Assembly (NCBI GenBank): GCA_035255485.1
Contig: DATEZO010000190.1
Coordinates: forward strand, 1 to 61,522
DNA from: DATEZO01 sp035255485
GTDB taxonomy: Bacteria > Pseudomonadota > Gammaproteobacteria > Burkholderiales > Burkholderiaceae_D
Direction of reading: 5' to 3'
DNA length: 61,522 nucleotides
The translations under genes and the position numbers were made by a program. Positions 1-9,407 of this stretch are shown here, one piece after another (the first letter of the stretch is position 1; each line of letters begins with the position of its first letter). The notes beneath the pieces are model-generated. The model was not told the DNA's origin. It ran no database searches and worked only from the letters and a program-made list of their open reading frames with translations.

Positions 1-141
1 AGCATGCATTTTGGCGGCGATGTTGCCGCGCCAGTATTTGCTACTGTTGCCGCCAATGCGTTGCGCGCAATGAATGTTGCACCGGATTCGTCGGTAACCA
101 ACATCATCATTCCCAAGGATATCGTGCAGGAGAGTCTGTAA
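1..141 (+). CDS. ftsI: Peptidoglycan D,D-transpeptidase FtsI (PBP3), C-terminal end only
   Basis: The window opens in frame inside a gene whose last 46 residues are visible. They contain the GGDVAAPVF stretch and following helix typical of the end of the penicillin-binding transpeptidase domain of FtsI, the septal cross-linking enzyme. The TAA stop shares its last base with the ATG of murE (TAATG), so the genes are translationally coupled. The catalytic SxxK, SxN and KTG motifs lie outside the window. The identity leans on position at the head of the dcw cluster as well as on the short sequence. Confidence 0.85.
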   Translation, partial: SMHFGGDVAAPVFATVAANALRAMNVAPDSSVTNIIIPKDIVQESL

Positions 142-1667
142 TGCCGACCATGACACCTGATTTTCCGGAAATCCTCGGCTGGCTGACAAGCACGGCGCCG
201 CAGGCACAGCTTTCGTCGGACTCGCGCGCCATTACCCCAGGTGACGTATTTTTCGCGTATCCGGGCGATATGGCGGATGGCCGGAAGCATATTGCGGATG
301 CAATCGAGAAGGGTGCACGGGCGGTACTGTATGAAGTCGACGGTTTTGAGTGGAGCGCCACATGGAAAACTCCGCATCTGGCGGTCGCCGGCTTGAAAAA
401 GATCGCTGGAATGATTGCCGGCGCCCGCTACGGCACGCCGGATTCAGCCATGTTTACCGTTGGTGTCACCGGCACTAACGGCAAGACATCCTGCACGCAA
501 TGGATCGCCAACGCATTGTCAAGGCTGGCCGGCCCGGCTGCCGTGATCGGTACGCTTGGGGTTGGTGTTTACAGGAATGGCGGGCACGATGAATTCGATG
601 CGACCGGGTATACGACGCCCGATGCAGTGCTGCTGCAACGCAAGCTGGCGGGTTTGCGTGATAGCGGAGCGCAAGCACTGGCAATCGAGGCCTCTTCGAT
701 CGGCTTGGATCAGGGGCGCCTGAACGGCATGCATTTCGATGCGGCGCTATTCACGAATTTTACGCGCGACCATCTTGATTATCACGGCGATATGGCGGCC
801 TATGAAGCGGCGAAGTCAATGTTGTTCGACTGGCCTGGATTGAAGCATGCCGTTATCAATCTTGATGATGCCATGGGAATGCGGCTGATCAAGCGCCTGC
901 AGGAAAAGACGCCCTCCACAGCCATTGCCGGCTACACCATATGCGAACGTACGGCTGCAGGCATTCCGACTCTGCGAGCTTCGGATATTCGTACCAGTTG
1001 CGCTGGCACGGTATTCCATGTCGATTCTCCGTTCGGCATCGCACAGGTGAAGTCGCAACTGGTGGGGCAATTCAATGTCAGCAATTTGCTTGGTGTGATT
1101 GCCGTGCTGCTGGCGCAAGGCATGCCATGGTCGTCGGCGATCGAGGCGGTCGAAGCGCTGAGCGCGGTTCCAGGCCGGATGCAGCAGCTCGGCGGCCGGG
1201 ATGCGCCGCTAGTGGTAATCGATTATGCGCATACACCGGATGCGCTGGAAAAAACGCTGAATTCGCTGCGCCAGGTTGCGCAGGAGCGTGCCGGCCGGTT
1301 GTGGTGTGTGTTCGGCTGCGGCGGCGATCGCGATCCCGGCAAGCGCCCGCAGATGGGCGCGGCGGCGCAAGCGGCCGATCATGTGATCGTGACCAGCGAC
1401 AATCCGCGCAGCGAAGATCCGGCACATATTATCCGGCAAATTATTACTGGTATGGCTGTGAACAAAACAGGCCATACCGAGGTCGAAGACCGCGCCGCCG
1501 CCATTTTGTGGGCAGTCAAGCATGCGGCGAAAAACGATGTGATTTTGCTGGCCGGTAAAGGCCATGAAACCTATCAGGAAATCAAGGGCAGGAAATTGCC
1601 GTTTCTGGATGCGGACCATGCTGCACTCGCGCTGGCCGCACGCGCAACGATGAAGGGGGCAAGTTGA
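141..1667 (+). CDS. murE: UDP-N-acetylmuramoyl-L-alanyl-D-glutamate--2,6-diaminopimelate ligase
   Basis: This 508-residue cytoplasmic Mur ligase adds meso-diaminopimelate to UDP-MurNAc-L-Ala-D-Glu using ATP. The ATP-binding loop GVTGTNGKTS is at residues 108-117, and the DNPR motif at 420-423 is the signature of meso-DAP rather than lysine specificity. Length matches the family. The ATG at 141 overlaps the ftsI stop, and the 3' end overlaps murF by 4 nt, so it is an internal gene of the dcw operon. Confidence 0.97.
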   Translation: MPTMTPDFPEILGWLTSTAPQAQLSSDSRAITPGDVFFAYPGDMADGRKHIADAIEKGARAVLYEVDGFEWSATWKTPHLAVAGLKKIAGMIAGARYGTPDSAMFTVGVTGTNGKTSCTQWIANALSRLAGPAAVIGTLGVGVYRNGGHDEFDATGYTTPDAVLLQRKLAGLRDSGAQALAIEASSIGLDQGRLNGMHFDAALFTNFTRDHLDYHGDMAAYEAAKSMLFDWPGLKHAVINLDDAMGMRLIKRLQEKTPSTAIAGYTICERTAAGIPTLRASDIRTSCAGTVFHVDSPFGIAQVKSQLVGQFNVSNLLGVIAVLLAQGMPWSSAIEAVEALSAVPGRMQQLGGRDAPLVVIDYAHTPDALEKTLNSLRQVAQERAGRLWCVFGCGGDRDPGKRPQMGAAAQAADHVIVTSDNPRSEDPAHIIRQIITGMAVNKTGHTEVEDRAAAILWAVKHAAKNDVILLAGKGHETYQEIKGRKLPFLDADHAALALAARATMKGAS

Positions 1668-3034
1668 TGAAATCATCATTGGCTGAAATTCAGCCATGGA
1701 TTTCCAATGCGGTAGTGACGGGCGATGTCGCTTTTGACGGCGTGTCGACCGATAGCCGTGCTGTGGCTTTGGGAAATTTGTTTGTCGCATTGCGCGGCGA
1801 GCGCTTCGACGCACATGCATTTTTGGAGGACGTATCGGCAAAAGGCGTGGCTGCGGTGGTGGCCGAGCGCGTGCCGGAAGGCTTGCGTGTGCCGGCGTTG
1901 ATTGTGCCGGATACACGGGTTGCTCTGGGCGAGATCGCACGTCATTGGCGCCGGCAATTCGCCATTCCGGTAATCGGTGTCACCGGCAGCAACGGCAAGA
2001 CCACAGTCAAGGAAATGATCGCGTCGATTCTGACTGCGGCATTCGGCGGCGGGCATTGCCTGGCCACGCGTGGCAATTTGAATAACGACATCGGCGTGCC
2101 GCTCACATTGATGCGACTGGAGGCACCATGCCGGGCAGCGGTGATCGAATTGGGGATGAACCATCCCGGCGAAATCGCAGTTCTGTCCGGCATCGCACAA
2201 CCGACCGTCGGCCTGGTCAACAATGCACAGCGCGAGCATCAGGAATTCATGGCAAGTGTAGCGGCGGTCGCGCAGGAAAATGGGGCCGTGATTGGCAGCT
2301 TGCCGGCGGATGGCTGCGCAGTATTTCCGGCGGACGACCCATTTACAGCCTTGTGGCGCGGTTATGCGGGAAAACGCAAGACACTGACCTTCGGCCTGAG
2401 CGTGGATGCGGATGTCAATTGCACCTATCAACCGAACGCTTTTGGCAGCGATTTGCAAGTGATGGCCCAGGGGCAGAGTTTCGGCGTGCGCCTGGCCGCA
2501 GCCGGCGTGCACAACGTGCGTAATGCGCTGGCGGCAATTGCCTGCGCGCTGGCGATTGGCATCAGCGCCGAAGCGGTGACGCGCGGGTTGGAATCGTTTG
2601 CGCCGGTTAACGGTCGGCTGCAGCGTAAGACTGCGACATGCGGCGCGCTGGTGATCGACGATACCTACAATGCCAATCCGGATTCGGTACGCGCCGCGAT
2701 CGACGTGCTGGCGCAGGCGGCGTCGCCGCGCATCCTGGTATTGGGCGATATGGGCGAGGTCGGCGCCGAAGGGCAGCAGTTTCACGAAGAAGTTGGTGTC
2801 TACGCGCAGGAATGCGGCATCGATTACTTGTTGACCACGGGTGATCTGGCAAGCCATGCCGCACGCGCATTCGGCGCGGATGGCAGGCATTTCAGCGATA
2901 TCGCAGGCATCAGGCAGGCGCTTGACACCATCCTGACGCCGGCGGCAACCGTGCTGGTCAAGGGCTCGCGCTTTATGCGGATGGAGCGCGTGGTGCAGCA
3001 TCTTCTCGGTCAATCAATACAGGAATCACATTAA
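1664..3034 (+). CDS. murF: UDP-N-acetylmuramoyl-tripeptide--D-alanyl-D-alanine ligase
   Basis: The 456-residue product adds the D-Ala-D-Ala dipeptide to complete the UDP-MurNAc pentapeptide. The Mur-ligase P-loop GVTGSNGKTT is near residue 105. An NNAQREHQEFM stretch follows in the central domain and a DDTYNANPDS segment lies in the C-terminal part, all usual for MurF. The ATG overlaps the murE stop by 4 nt (ATGA), and mraY starts directly after the stop. Confidence 0.97.
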   Translation: MMKSSLAEIQPWISNAVVTGDVAFDGVSTDSRAVALGNLFVALRGERFDAHAFLEDVSAKGVAAVVAERVPEGLRVPALIVPDTRVALGEIARHWRRQFAIPVIGVTGSNGKTTVKEMIASILTAAFGGGHCLATRGNLNNDIGVPLTLMRLEAPCRAAVIELGMNHPGEIAVLSGIAQPTVGLVNNAQREHQEFMASVAAVAQENGAVIGSLPADGCAVFPADDPFTALWRGYAGKRKTLTFGLSVDADVNCTYQPNAFGSDLQVMAQGQSFGVRLAAAGVHNVRNALAAIACALAIGISAEAVTRGLESFAPVNGRLQRKTATCGALVIDDTYNANPDSVRAAIDVLAQAASPRILVLGDMGEVGAEGQQFHEEVGVYAQECGIDYLLTTGDLASHAARAFGADGRHFSDIAGIRQALDTILTPAATVLVKGSRFMRMERVVQHLLGQSIQESH

Positions 3035-4204
3035 ATGCTGCTCTGGCTAACGCAGTTCTTCAAGCAAGACATCGGCCTGCTGCGGGTCTTCAGCTTCATC
3101 ACGTTCCGCGCGGTGTTCGCGACCATGACGGCGCTGGCGATCGGGCTGATCGCCGGGCCCGGCGTGATCCGCATGCTGACCCGCATGAAGGTCGGGCAGG
3201 CGGTGCGCAGCTACGGTATGGAGACGCATCTGGTGAAGAGCGGCACGCCGACCATGGGCGGTGCACTGATCCTGATTTCTATCGGTATTTCCACGCTGCT
3301 GTGGATGGATCTGACCAACCGCTTCGTCTGGATCGTGCTGGTGGTGACGCTTGGCTTCGGCGCGGTCGGCTGGGTGGACGATTATCGCAAGGTGGTCTAC
3401 AAGGATCCGGAAGGCATGCCGTCGCGCCAGAAATTCTTCTGGCAATCCCTGATCGGTATCGTCGCCGCCGTGTATCTGGCATTTTCGGTCTCGGCGCCGA
3501 CCTTCGGCAAGGTATGGGAATTGTTCTTCGCCTGGACTCGTTCCGGCTTCAACATGGATCTGCCGCCGAAAGCCGATCTGATCGTGCCTTTTTTCAAAAC
3601 CATCAGTTATCCGTTGGGCGTCTGGGGTTTCATCGCGCTGACCTTTTGCGTGATCGTCGGCGCCAGCAACGCGGTCAATTTCACCGACGGGCTGGATGGC
3701 CTGGCCATCATGCCGACCGTGATGGTCGGTGCGGCGCTCGGGTTCTTCGCCTACGTCACCGGCAATGCGGCCTACGCGAAGTATTTGCTGATACCGCATA
3801 TCCCGGGTGCGGGAGAGTTGCTGATATTTTGCGGCGCGATGGCCGGCGCGGGACTTGCCTTCCTCTGGTTCAACGCGTATCCGGCGCAAGTGTTCATGGG
3901 TGACGTCGGCGCCCTGGCGCTTGGCGGCGCGCTCGGCACCATCGCCGTGATCGTGCGCCAGGAAGTCGTACTGTTCATCATGGGCGGCATCTTCGTGGTT
4001 GAAACGCTGTCGATCATGCTGCAGGTAAGCTACTTCAAGTACACCAAGAAACGTTACGGTGTCGGGCGCCGCATTTTTCTGATGGCACCTCTGCACCATC
4101 ATTTCGAGAAGAAGGGGTGGAAGGAAACACAGGTCGTGGTGCGCTTCTGGATCGTCACGATGCTGCTGGTGCTGTTCGGTTTGTCTACCTTGAAACTACG
4201 CTGA
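3035..4204 (+). CDS. mraY: Phospho-N-acetylmuramoyl-pentapeptide-transferase
   Basis: MraY transfers phospho-MurNAc-pentapeptide to undecaprenyl phosphate in the inner membrane, forming lipid I. The 389-residue protein has about ten hydrophobic segments. It carries the conserved VDDYRKV loop, the NFTDGLDGLA motif and a MAPLHHHFEKKGW stretch near the end, which hold catalytic Asp/His residues of the family. The ATG directly follows the murF stop, and its own stop shares a base with the murD start. Confidence 0.97.
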   Translation: MLLWLTQFFKQDIGLLRVFSFITFRAVFATMTALAIGLIAGPGVIRMLTRMKVGQAVRSYGMETHLVKSGTPTMGGALILISIGISTLLWMDLTNRFVWIVLVVTLGFGAVGWVDDYRKVVYKDPEGMPSRQKFFWQSLIGIVAAVYLAFSVSAPTFGKVWELFFAWTRSGFNMDLPPKADLIVPFFKTISYPLGVWGFIALTFCVIVGASNAVNFTDGLDGLAIMPTVMVGAALGFFAYVTGNAAYAKYLLIPHIPGAGELLIFCGAMAGAGLAFLWFNAYPAQVFMGDVGALALGGALGTIAVIVRQEVVLFIMGGIFVVETLSIMLQVSYFKYTKKRYGVGRRIFLMAPLHHHFEKKGWKETQVVVRFWIVTMLLVLFGLSTLKLR

Positions 4205-5706
4205 TGAATTACACAGGCAAACAGGTTCTGGTGCTTGGGCTGGGAGAATCCGGCCTGGCGATGGCGCGCTGGCTTGCGCGCTGCGGCGCAACCGTGCGCG
4301 TGGCGGATACGAGGGAAGCACCGCAACGCCTGACGCAGTTGCGCGACGTGTTGCCGCATGCGGAATTCATCGGCGGCCCGTTCCAGGTCGGCCTTCTGGA
4401 TGGCATCGATTTTGCGGCGGTCAGCCCTGGCCTGGCACCGACGCGCGAGCTTGCTGCAATCATTCCGGCTGCGTCAGAGAAAAATATCCCCTTATGGGGC
4501 GAAGTTGAGCTGTTCGCACAGGCGCTGGCCGCGCTGCGCGCGGAATCCGGCTATGCGCCGAAGGTGATTGCAATTACCGGCACCAACGGCAAGACCACGG
4601 TGACCAGTCTGACCGGGCTGTTGTGCCGGCGCGCCGGCCTGAAGACACAAGTCGCCGGCAATATCAGCCCTGCCGTACTCGACGTATTGCGCGTGGCGCT
4701 GGAAAATGACGACTTGCCGCAGGCATGGATTCTGGAATTGTCGAGTTTTCAGCTGCATCTGGCATACAGCCTGCAGGCGGACGCTGCCACCGTGCTCAAC
4801 ATTACGCAGGATCATCTCGACTGGCATGGCGATATGCAAGCCTACATTGCCGATAAGGCACGGGTGTTTGGCGCGCATACGGTGCGGGTATTGAACCGGG
4901 ACGATGCCTGCGTGGCGGGTATGGCATCGCCGCTGGCGCCAGTGGTGACGTTTGGCGCAAATGAGCCGGTTGACGCAAATTGCTTCGGGCTGGCCCATGA
5001 AAATGGCATGCAATGGCTGTCGCTTGCCGTACCGGCCGAGGAGGACGAAGGCAAGCGGCGCAAGAAAGGGAGTCACGGCAGCGAGCTCCCGGTTTCGATT
5101 AGCCGCCTGATGCCAGCTGATGCGTTGAGAATTCGCGGACAGCACAACGCGCTCAACGCATTGGCGGCGCTGGCACTATGCAGGTCAGCAGGCCTGCCGC
5201 TGGCGCCATTACTGCATGGCCTGCGGGAATATGGCGGTGAGCCGCACCGCGTGGAGTTGATTGCGACGATCGGCGGCGTCGCCTATTACGACGACAGCAA
5301 AGGCACCAACGTTGGCGCGACAGTCGCCGCGCTAAACGGACTTGGGTCGAGCCAGGCCAATAGTGAAAAACGGCTGGTGCTTATCGCCGGCGGCGATGGC
5401 AAGGGCCAGGATTTCACGCCGCTGGCCGAACCGATTGCAAGACATGTGCGTGCAGTCATGCTGATTGGCAAGGATGCTGCTGCAATCCATGCAGCGGTCG
5501 CATCCTCCGGCGTCGAGCTGACTGGCTGCAGCACGCTGGAAGACGCAGTGCAGCGCGCATCGGATGTGGCACGAGCGGGCGATGCCGTGCTGCTGTCGCC
5601 GGCTTGTGCCAGCCTCGACATGTTCAGCAACTATGCGCATCGCGCGCAGGTATTTGTCGACGCGGTGCGGGACATCGGATTGTCGCGTGGAGAGCCTGTC
5701 GCATGA
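4204..5706 (+). CDS. murD: UDP-N-acetylmuramoylalanine--D-glutamate ligase
   Basis: MurD adds D-glutamate to UDP-MurNAc-L-Ala in the cytoplasm. I place the start at the ATG overlapping the mraY stop (TGATG), giving 500 residues beginning MNYTGKQVLVLGLGESG, an N-terminal nucleotide-binding fold. The ATP loop AITGTNGKTT follows. A charged, lysine-rich insertion near residue 280 is longer than in E. coli MurD. The 3' end overlaps ftsW by 4 nt. Confidence 0.96.
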   Translation: MNYTGKQVLVLGLGESGLAMARWLARCGATVRVADTREAPQRLTQLRDVLPHAEFIGGPFQVGLLDGIDFAAVSPGLAPTRELAAIIPAASEKNIPLWGEVELFAQALAALRAESGYAPKVIAITGTNGKTTVTSLTGLLCRRAGLKTQVAGNISPAVLDVLRVALENDDLPQAWILELSSFQLHLAYSLQADAATVLNITQDHLDWHGDMQAYIADKARVFGAHTVRVLNRDDACVAGMASPLAPVVTFGANEPVDANCFGLAHENGMQWLSLAVPAEEDEGKRRKKGSHGSELPVSISRLMPADALRIRGQHNALNALAALALCRSAGLPLAPLLHGLREYGGEPHRVELIATIGGVAYYDDSKGTNVGATVAALNGLGSSQANSEKRLVLIAGGDGKGQDFTPLAEPIARHVRAVMLIGKDAAAIHAAVASSGVELTGCSTLEDAVQRASDVARAGDAVLLSPACASLDMFSNYAHRAQVFVDAVRDIGLSRGEPVA

Positions 5707-6914
5707 AAAAGCTCACTCTGCCGTTTCTTTCTTCTACTGCAGCGAAAAATCCGGCTGCAAGCCTGGCGCCGCGTCCGAAAATGATGGAGTACGACCAGTC
5801 TCTGGTCTGGGTGGTTCTGTCGCTGATGCTGTTTGGCATGGTCATGGTGTATTCGGCATCGATTTCCCTGCCGGATTCGCCCAAGTATGCGAGCTACAGC
5901 AATTCCCATTTTCTGGTCCGGCAGGCGATGTTCATTGTCGTATCGCTGTCGCTCGGCCTGCTGGCGTTCCGGGTGCGGATGGCGACCTGGCAGCGCTGGG
6001 CGCCGTATCTGTTCGGCGCGACGCTGCTGCTGCTGACGCTGGTGCTGGTGCCGGGTATCGGCAAAGGCGTGAATGGCGCAAAACGCTGGTTGTCGTTCAG
6101 GGTATTCAACCTGCAACCTTCGGAATTGATGAAGCTGGCTGTCGTGCTATATGCCGCTGACTATACGGTGCGCAAGCAAGCGTTCATGCACAAGCTGGTC
6201 AAGGGCTTTTTGCCGATCGCGGCTGCTGTCGGCCTGGGCGGGCTGCTGCTGCTGCTGGAGCCCGACCTGGGCGCATTCGGCGTCATCGTTTGCATTGCGA
6301 TGGGCATTCTTTTCCTGGGCGGTATTAACGGCATTTGGTTCGGTGGCATTGGCGCAACCCTGATCGGCATTTTCACCCTGGTGATTCTACTGTCGCCGTG
6401 GCGGCGCGAGCGCATTTTCGCCTACCTGAATCCCTGGGTGGAAGAGAATGCGCTGGGAAAGGCGTATCAGTTGTCGCATTCGCTGATTGCATTCGGGCGG
6501 GGCGAACTGTTCGGTGTCGGACTTGGCGGCAGCGTGGAGAAGCTGCATTATCTGCCGGAGGCGCATACCGACTTCCTGTTGGCGGTAATTGGCGAGGAGC
6601 TGGGATTTGCCGGCGTGCTGGTGGTGGTGCTGCTGTTCTACTGGATCGTCAAGCGCGCCTTTGAAATCGGACGGCAGGCAATTGCGATGGATCTTACTTT
6701 TGCAGGGCTTACTGCGACCGGCGTCGGTATCTGGATCGGCGTACAGGCGTTCATCAACATGGGCGTCAATCTCGGCCTGCTGCCGACCAAGGGACTGACC
6801 TTGCCGTTGATGAGTTACGGAGGATCGGGAATGCTGATCAATTGCGTAGGGCTGGCAATCCTGTTGCGCATCGATTACGAGAACAGAGTGCTCATGTGCG
6901 GAGGGCGGATATGA
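5703..6914 (+). CDS. ftsW: Lipid II polymerase / division protein FtsW
   Basis: FtsW is the SEDS-family septal glycan polymerase that works with FtsI. The start chosen is the ATG overlapping the murD stop (ATGA), giving 403 residues with a short basic cytoplasmic N-terminus and about ten membrane segments. Family marks are KGVNGAKRW with the following QPSELMK, and LMSYGGSGML near the end. The gene overlaps murG by 4 nt. Confidence 0.96.
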   Translation: MKKLTLPFLSSTAAKNPAASLAPRPKMMEYDQSLVWVVLSLMLFGMVMVYSASISLPDSPKYASYSNSHFLVRQAMFIVVSLSLGLLAFRVRMATWQRWAPYLFGATLLLLTLVLVPGIGKGVNGAKRWLSFRVFNLQPSELMKLAVVLYAADYTVRKQAFMHKLVKGFLPIAAAVGLGGLLLLLEPDLGAFGVIVCIAMGILFLGGINGIWFGGIGATLIGIFTLVILLSPWRRERIFAYLNPWVEENALGKAYQLSHSLIAFGRGELFGVGLGGSVEKLHYLPEAHTDFLLAVIGEELGFAGVLVVVLLFYWIVKRAFEIGRQAIAMDLTFAGLTATGVGIWIGVQAFINMGVNLGLLPTKGLTLPLMSYGGSGMLINCVGLAILLRIDYENRVLMCGGRI

Positions 6915-7999
6915 CAAAACGCCTGTTGATCATGGCCGCCGGCACCGGCGGGCACATTTTTCCAGGCCTTGCGATTGCGCAGACGATGCAGTCGCGAGGC
7001 TGGCAAGTGTCGTGGCTCGGCACCGAGCAAGGAATGGAACAGAATATCGTGCCCAGGCATGGCATCGAGATCGATGCCATCGATTTTACCGGCTTGCGCG
7101 GCAAGGGAGCGATGCACGCGCTACGCGGTGGATTCAAGCTGGTTGCCGGATTTGCCGCATGCTTTCGTATTCTGGGCCGTCGCAAGCCCGATGTGGCGCT
7201 CGGCATGGGCGGTTATGTGACGGTACCGGGCGGGATCATGGCGAAAATGCGTGGCATTCCTCTCGTCCTGATCAATGCGGATGCGGCGCTGCTGCTATCG
7301 AACAAGGCTTTGGCGCCTTTTGCGAAGCGGGTACTGTTTGGATTTCCGGCCAGTTTTGGCAATGCTGCAGGCAAGGCTGTCGTTACAGGAAATCCGGTGC
7401 GCCGGGAAATTCTCGAACTGCCGCTGCCGGCGCTGCGCTATGCGATGCGCACGGGACCATTGCGCCTGCTGATTGTGGGCGGCAGTCTTGGTGCGCGGGC
7501 ATTGAATCAATGCCTGCCCGACGCACTGGCGCGCATTCCAGCGGAAATACGCCCGGTGGTTACTCATCAGTCGGGCAAGCAGCATGTCGACGCACTGCGA
7601 GATGCCTATGCAAAGGCGCACGTGCAGGCGGAAGTGGTTGACTTCATCGAAGATATGCCGCGCCGTTATGCGGAAGCAGACCTGGTGATCTGCCGCGCCG
7701 GCGCGATCACCGTATCTGAGCTTGCTGCAGCCGGCGTTGCCAGCATTCTTGTGCCATTGGTGGTATCGACCACATCGCATCAACGCGACAACGCGCACTG
7801 GATGGCAACCAGAACGGCGGCGCTGCATTTGCCGCAAACCGAATTGACGCCGGACCGACTGGCATCGCAGTTGCAATCGCTGACGCGCGCGGCCTGCCTG
7901 AGGATGGCGGAAGCAGCGCATGCCATCGGTCAGCGCCAGGCAAATCAGGCGATTGCGACAGTATTGGAAGAATTGACGGGATCGGAAAGATCGGCATGA
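6911..7999 (+). CDS. murG: Undecaprenyldiphospho-muramoylpentapeptide beta-N-acetylglucosaminyltransferase
   Basis: MurG adds GlcNAc to lipid I, making lipid II on the inner face of the membrane. The 362-residue GT-B glycosyltransferase starts MTKRLLIMAAGTGGHIFPG, where the usual GGTGGH glycine loop reads AGTGGH. The UDP-binding CRAGAITVSELAAAG segment sits in the C-terminal domain. The start overlaps the ftsW stop and the end overlaps murC, 4 nt each. Confidence 0.96.
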   Translation: MTKRLLIMAAGTGGHIFPGLAIAQTMQSRGWQVSWLGTEQGMEQNIVPRHGIEIDAIDFTGLRGKGAMHALRGGFKLVAGFAACFRILGRRKPDVALGMGGYVTVPGGIMAKMRGIPLVLINADAALLLSNKALAPFAKRVLFGFPASFGNAAGKAVVTGNPVRREILELPLPALRYAMRTGPLRLLIVGGSLGARALNQCLPDALARIPAEIRPVVTHQSGKQHVDALRDAYAKAHVQAEVVDFIEDMPRRYAEADLVICRAGAITVSELAAAGVASILVPLVVSTTSHQRDNAHWMATRTAALHLPQTELTPDRLASQLQSLTRAACLRMAEAAHAIGQRQANQAIATVLEELTGSERSA

Positions 8000-9393
8000 A
8001 GCATAAAGTAAAGAATATCCATTTCGTAGGCATCGGCGGCAGCGGCATGAGCGGTATAGCCGAGGTGCTGCTGAACCTCGGCTATACCGTATCCGGTTCG
8101 GATCTGGGCAGCAATGCAGCCACTCAGCGCCTGGCTGAACTGGGCGCACGAGTCACGCAGGGTCACGCCGCACGCAACATCGATGGCGCGGATGCGATCG
8201 TGACATCAACTGCAGTGAAATCGGACAATCCGGAAGTGATGGCCGCGCGCGAAAAGCATATTCCGATCGTGCCGCGCGCAATGATGCTGGCTGAACTGAT
8301 GCGCCTGAAACAGGGTATCGCGATTGCCGGGACGCATGGCAAGACGACTACCACCAGCCTGGTGGCAAGCGTGCTGGCCGAAGGCGGCCTCGATCCGACC
8401 TTTGTCATCGGCGGCCGGCTGACCAAGGCGGGCGCGAATGCCAGGCTCGGCACCGGGGATTTCATCGTGGCCGAGGCGGATGAATCGGATGCATCGTTCC
8501 TGAACCTGTCGCCGTGCATTGAAGTGATCACCAATATCGATGCCGATCACATGGAAACCTACGATCACAGCTTTGCGAAGCTGAAGCATGCTTTCATCGA
8601 CTTCACGCAGCGCCTGCCTTTTTATGGCGTGGCGATCCTGTGCATTGATGACCAGAATGTACGCGAGATCATGCCGTTCATTTCCAAGCCGATCGTGACC
8701 TACGGATTTCACGAACAGGCGCAGGTACGGGCGATTGATGCACAGGCGGTGGACTGCAAGATGGCGTTTACCGTGATTCAGGACGGCTACCCATCGATGG
8801 CGGTGCAATTGAACCAGCCCGGCATGCATAACGTGCAGAACGCGTGCGCTGCGGTTGCGATTGCGCGCGAACTGGGCGTGACGGATGCGGCGACGCAGAA
8901 AGCGCTCAGCGAATTCAACGGCGTAGGGCGGCGATTTACGCGATGCGGTGATATCAGCTTGCCGTCCGGCGGCGCATTTACGCTGGTCGACGACTATGGA
9001 CACCATCCGGCGGAGACGGCTGCCACGCTGGCGGCCGCACGTGGCGCGTATCCAGGACGCCGCCTGGTGCTGGCTTTTCAGCCACACCGCTACACCCGCA
9101 CGCGTGACTTGTTCGAAGACTTTATCAAGGTGTTGTCTACTGTCGATGTGCTGGTGCTGGCGGAAGTGTATGCCGCCGGAGAACAGCCGATTGTCGCTGC
9201 CGATGGCCGCGCCCTGGCGCATGCGCTGCGCGTGGTCGGAAAGGTGGAGCCGGTCTTCGTGGAAGATATCACCGAGATGCCGGACGCCATCATGCATCTT
9301 GCAAAAGAAGGCGATGTGGTAATTACGATGGGTGCCGGCTCGATCAGTGCGGTGCCGGGCAAACTGGCGCACCTGGCAGGGCCGGTTCGATAG
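7996..9393 (+). CDS. murC: UDP-N-acetylmuramate--L-alanine ligase
   Basis: MurC catalyses the first amino-acid addition to UDP-MurNAc. The 465-residue protein opens with a Rossmann-like HFVGIGGSGMSGIAEVL segment, has the ATP loop GTHGKTTTTS near residue 113, and carries the DDYGHHP motif in the third domain. The ATG overlaps the end of murG by 4 nt. About 15 nt separate its TAG from the preferred ddl start. Confidence 0.97.
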   Translation: MKHKVKNIHFVGIGGSGMSGIAEVLLNLGYTVSGSDLGSNAATQRLAELGARVTQGHAARNIDGADAIVTSTAVKSDNPEVMAAREKHIPIVPRAMMLAELMRLKQGIAIAGTHGKTTTTSLVASVLAEGGLDPTFVIGGRLTKAGANARLGTGDFIVAEADESDASFLNLSPCIEVITNIDADHMETYDHSFAKLKHAFIDFTQRLPFYGVAILCIDDQNVREIMPFISKPIVTYGFHEQAQVRAIDAQAVDCKMAFTVIQDGYPSMAVQLNQPGMHNVQNACAAVAIARELGVTDAATQKALSEFNGVGRRFTRCGDISLPSGGAFTLVDDYGHHPAETAATLAAARGAYPGRRLVLAFQPHRYTRTRDLFEDFIKVLSTVDVLVLAEVYAAGEQPIVAADGRALAHALRVVGKVEPVFVEDITEMPDAIMHLAKEGDVVITMGAGSISAVPGKLAHLAGPVR

Positions 9394-9407
9394 CGAGCGT
9401 GGACGAT

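Noticed and set aside
1676..3013. Long antisense open frame opposite murF
   Set aside because: It mirrors the codon pattern of murF, has no ribosome site, and resembles no family. Antisense openness follows from GC-biased codons.
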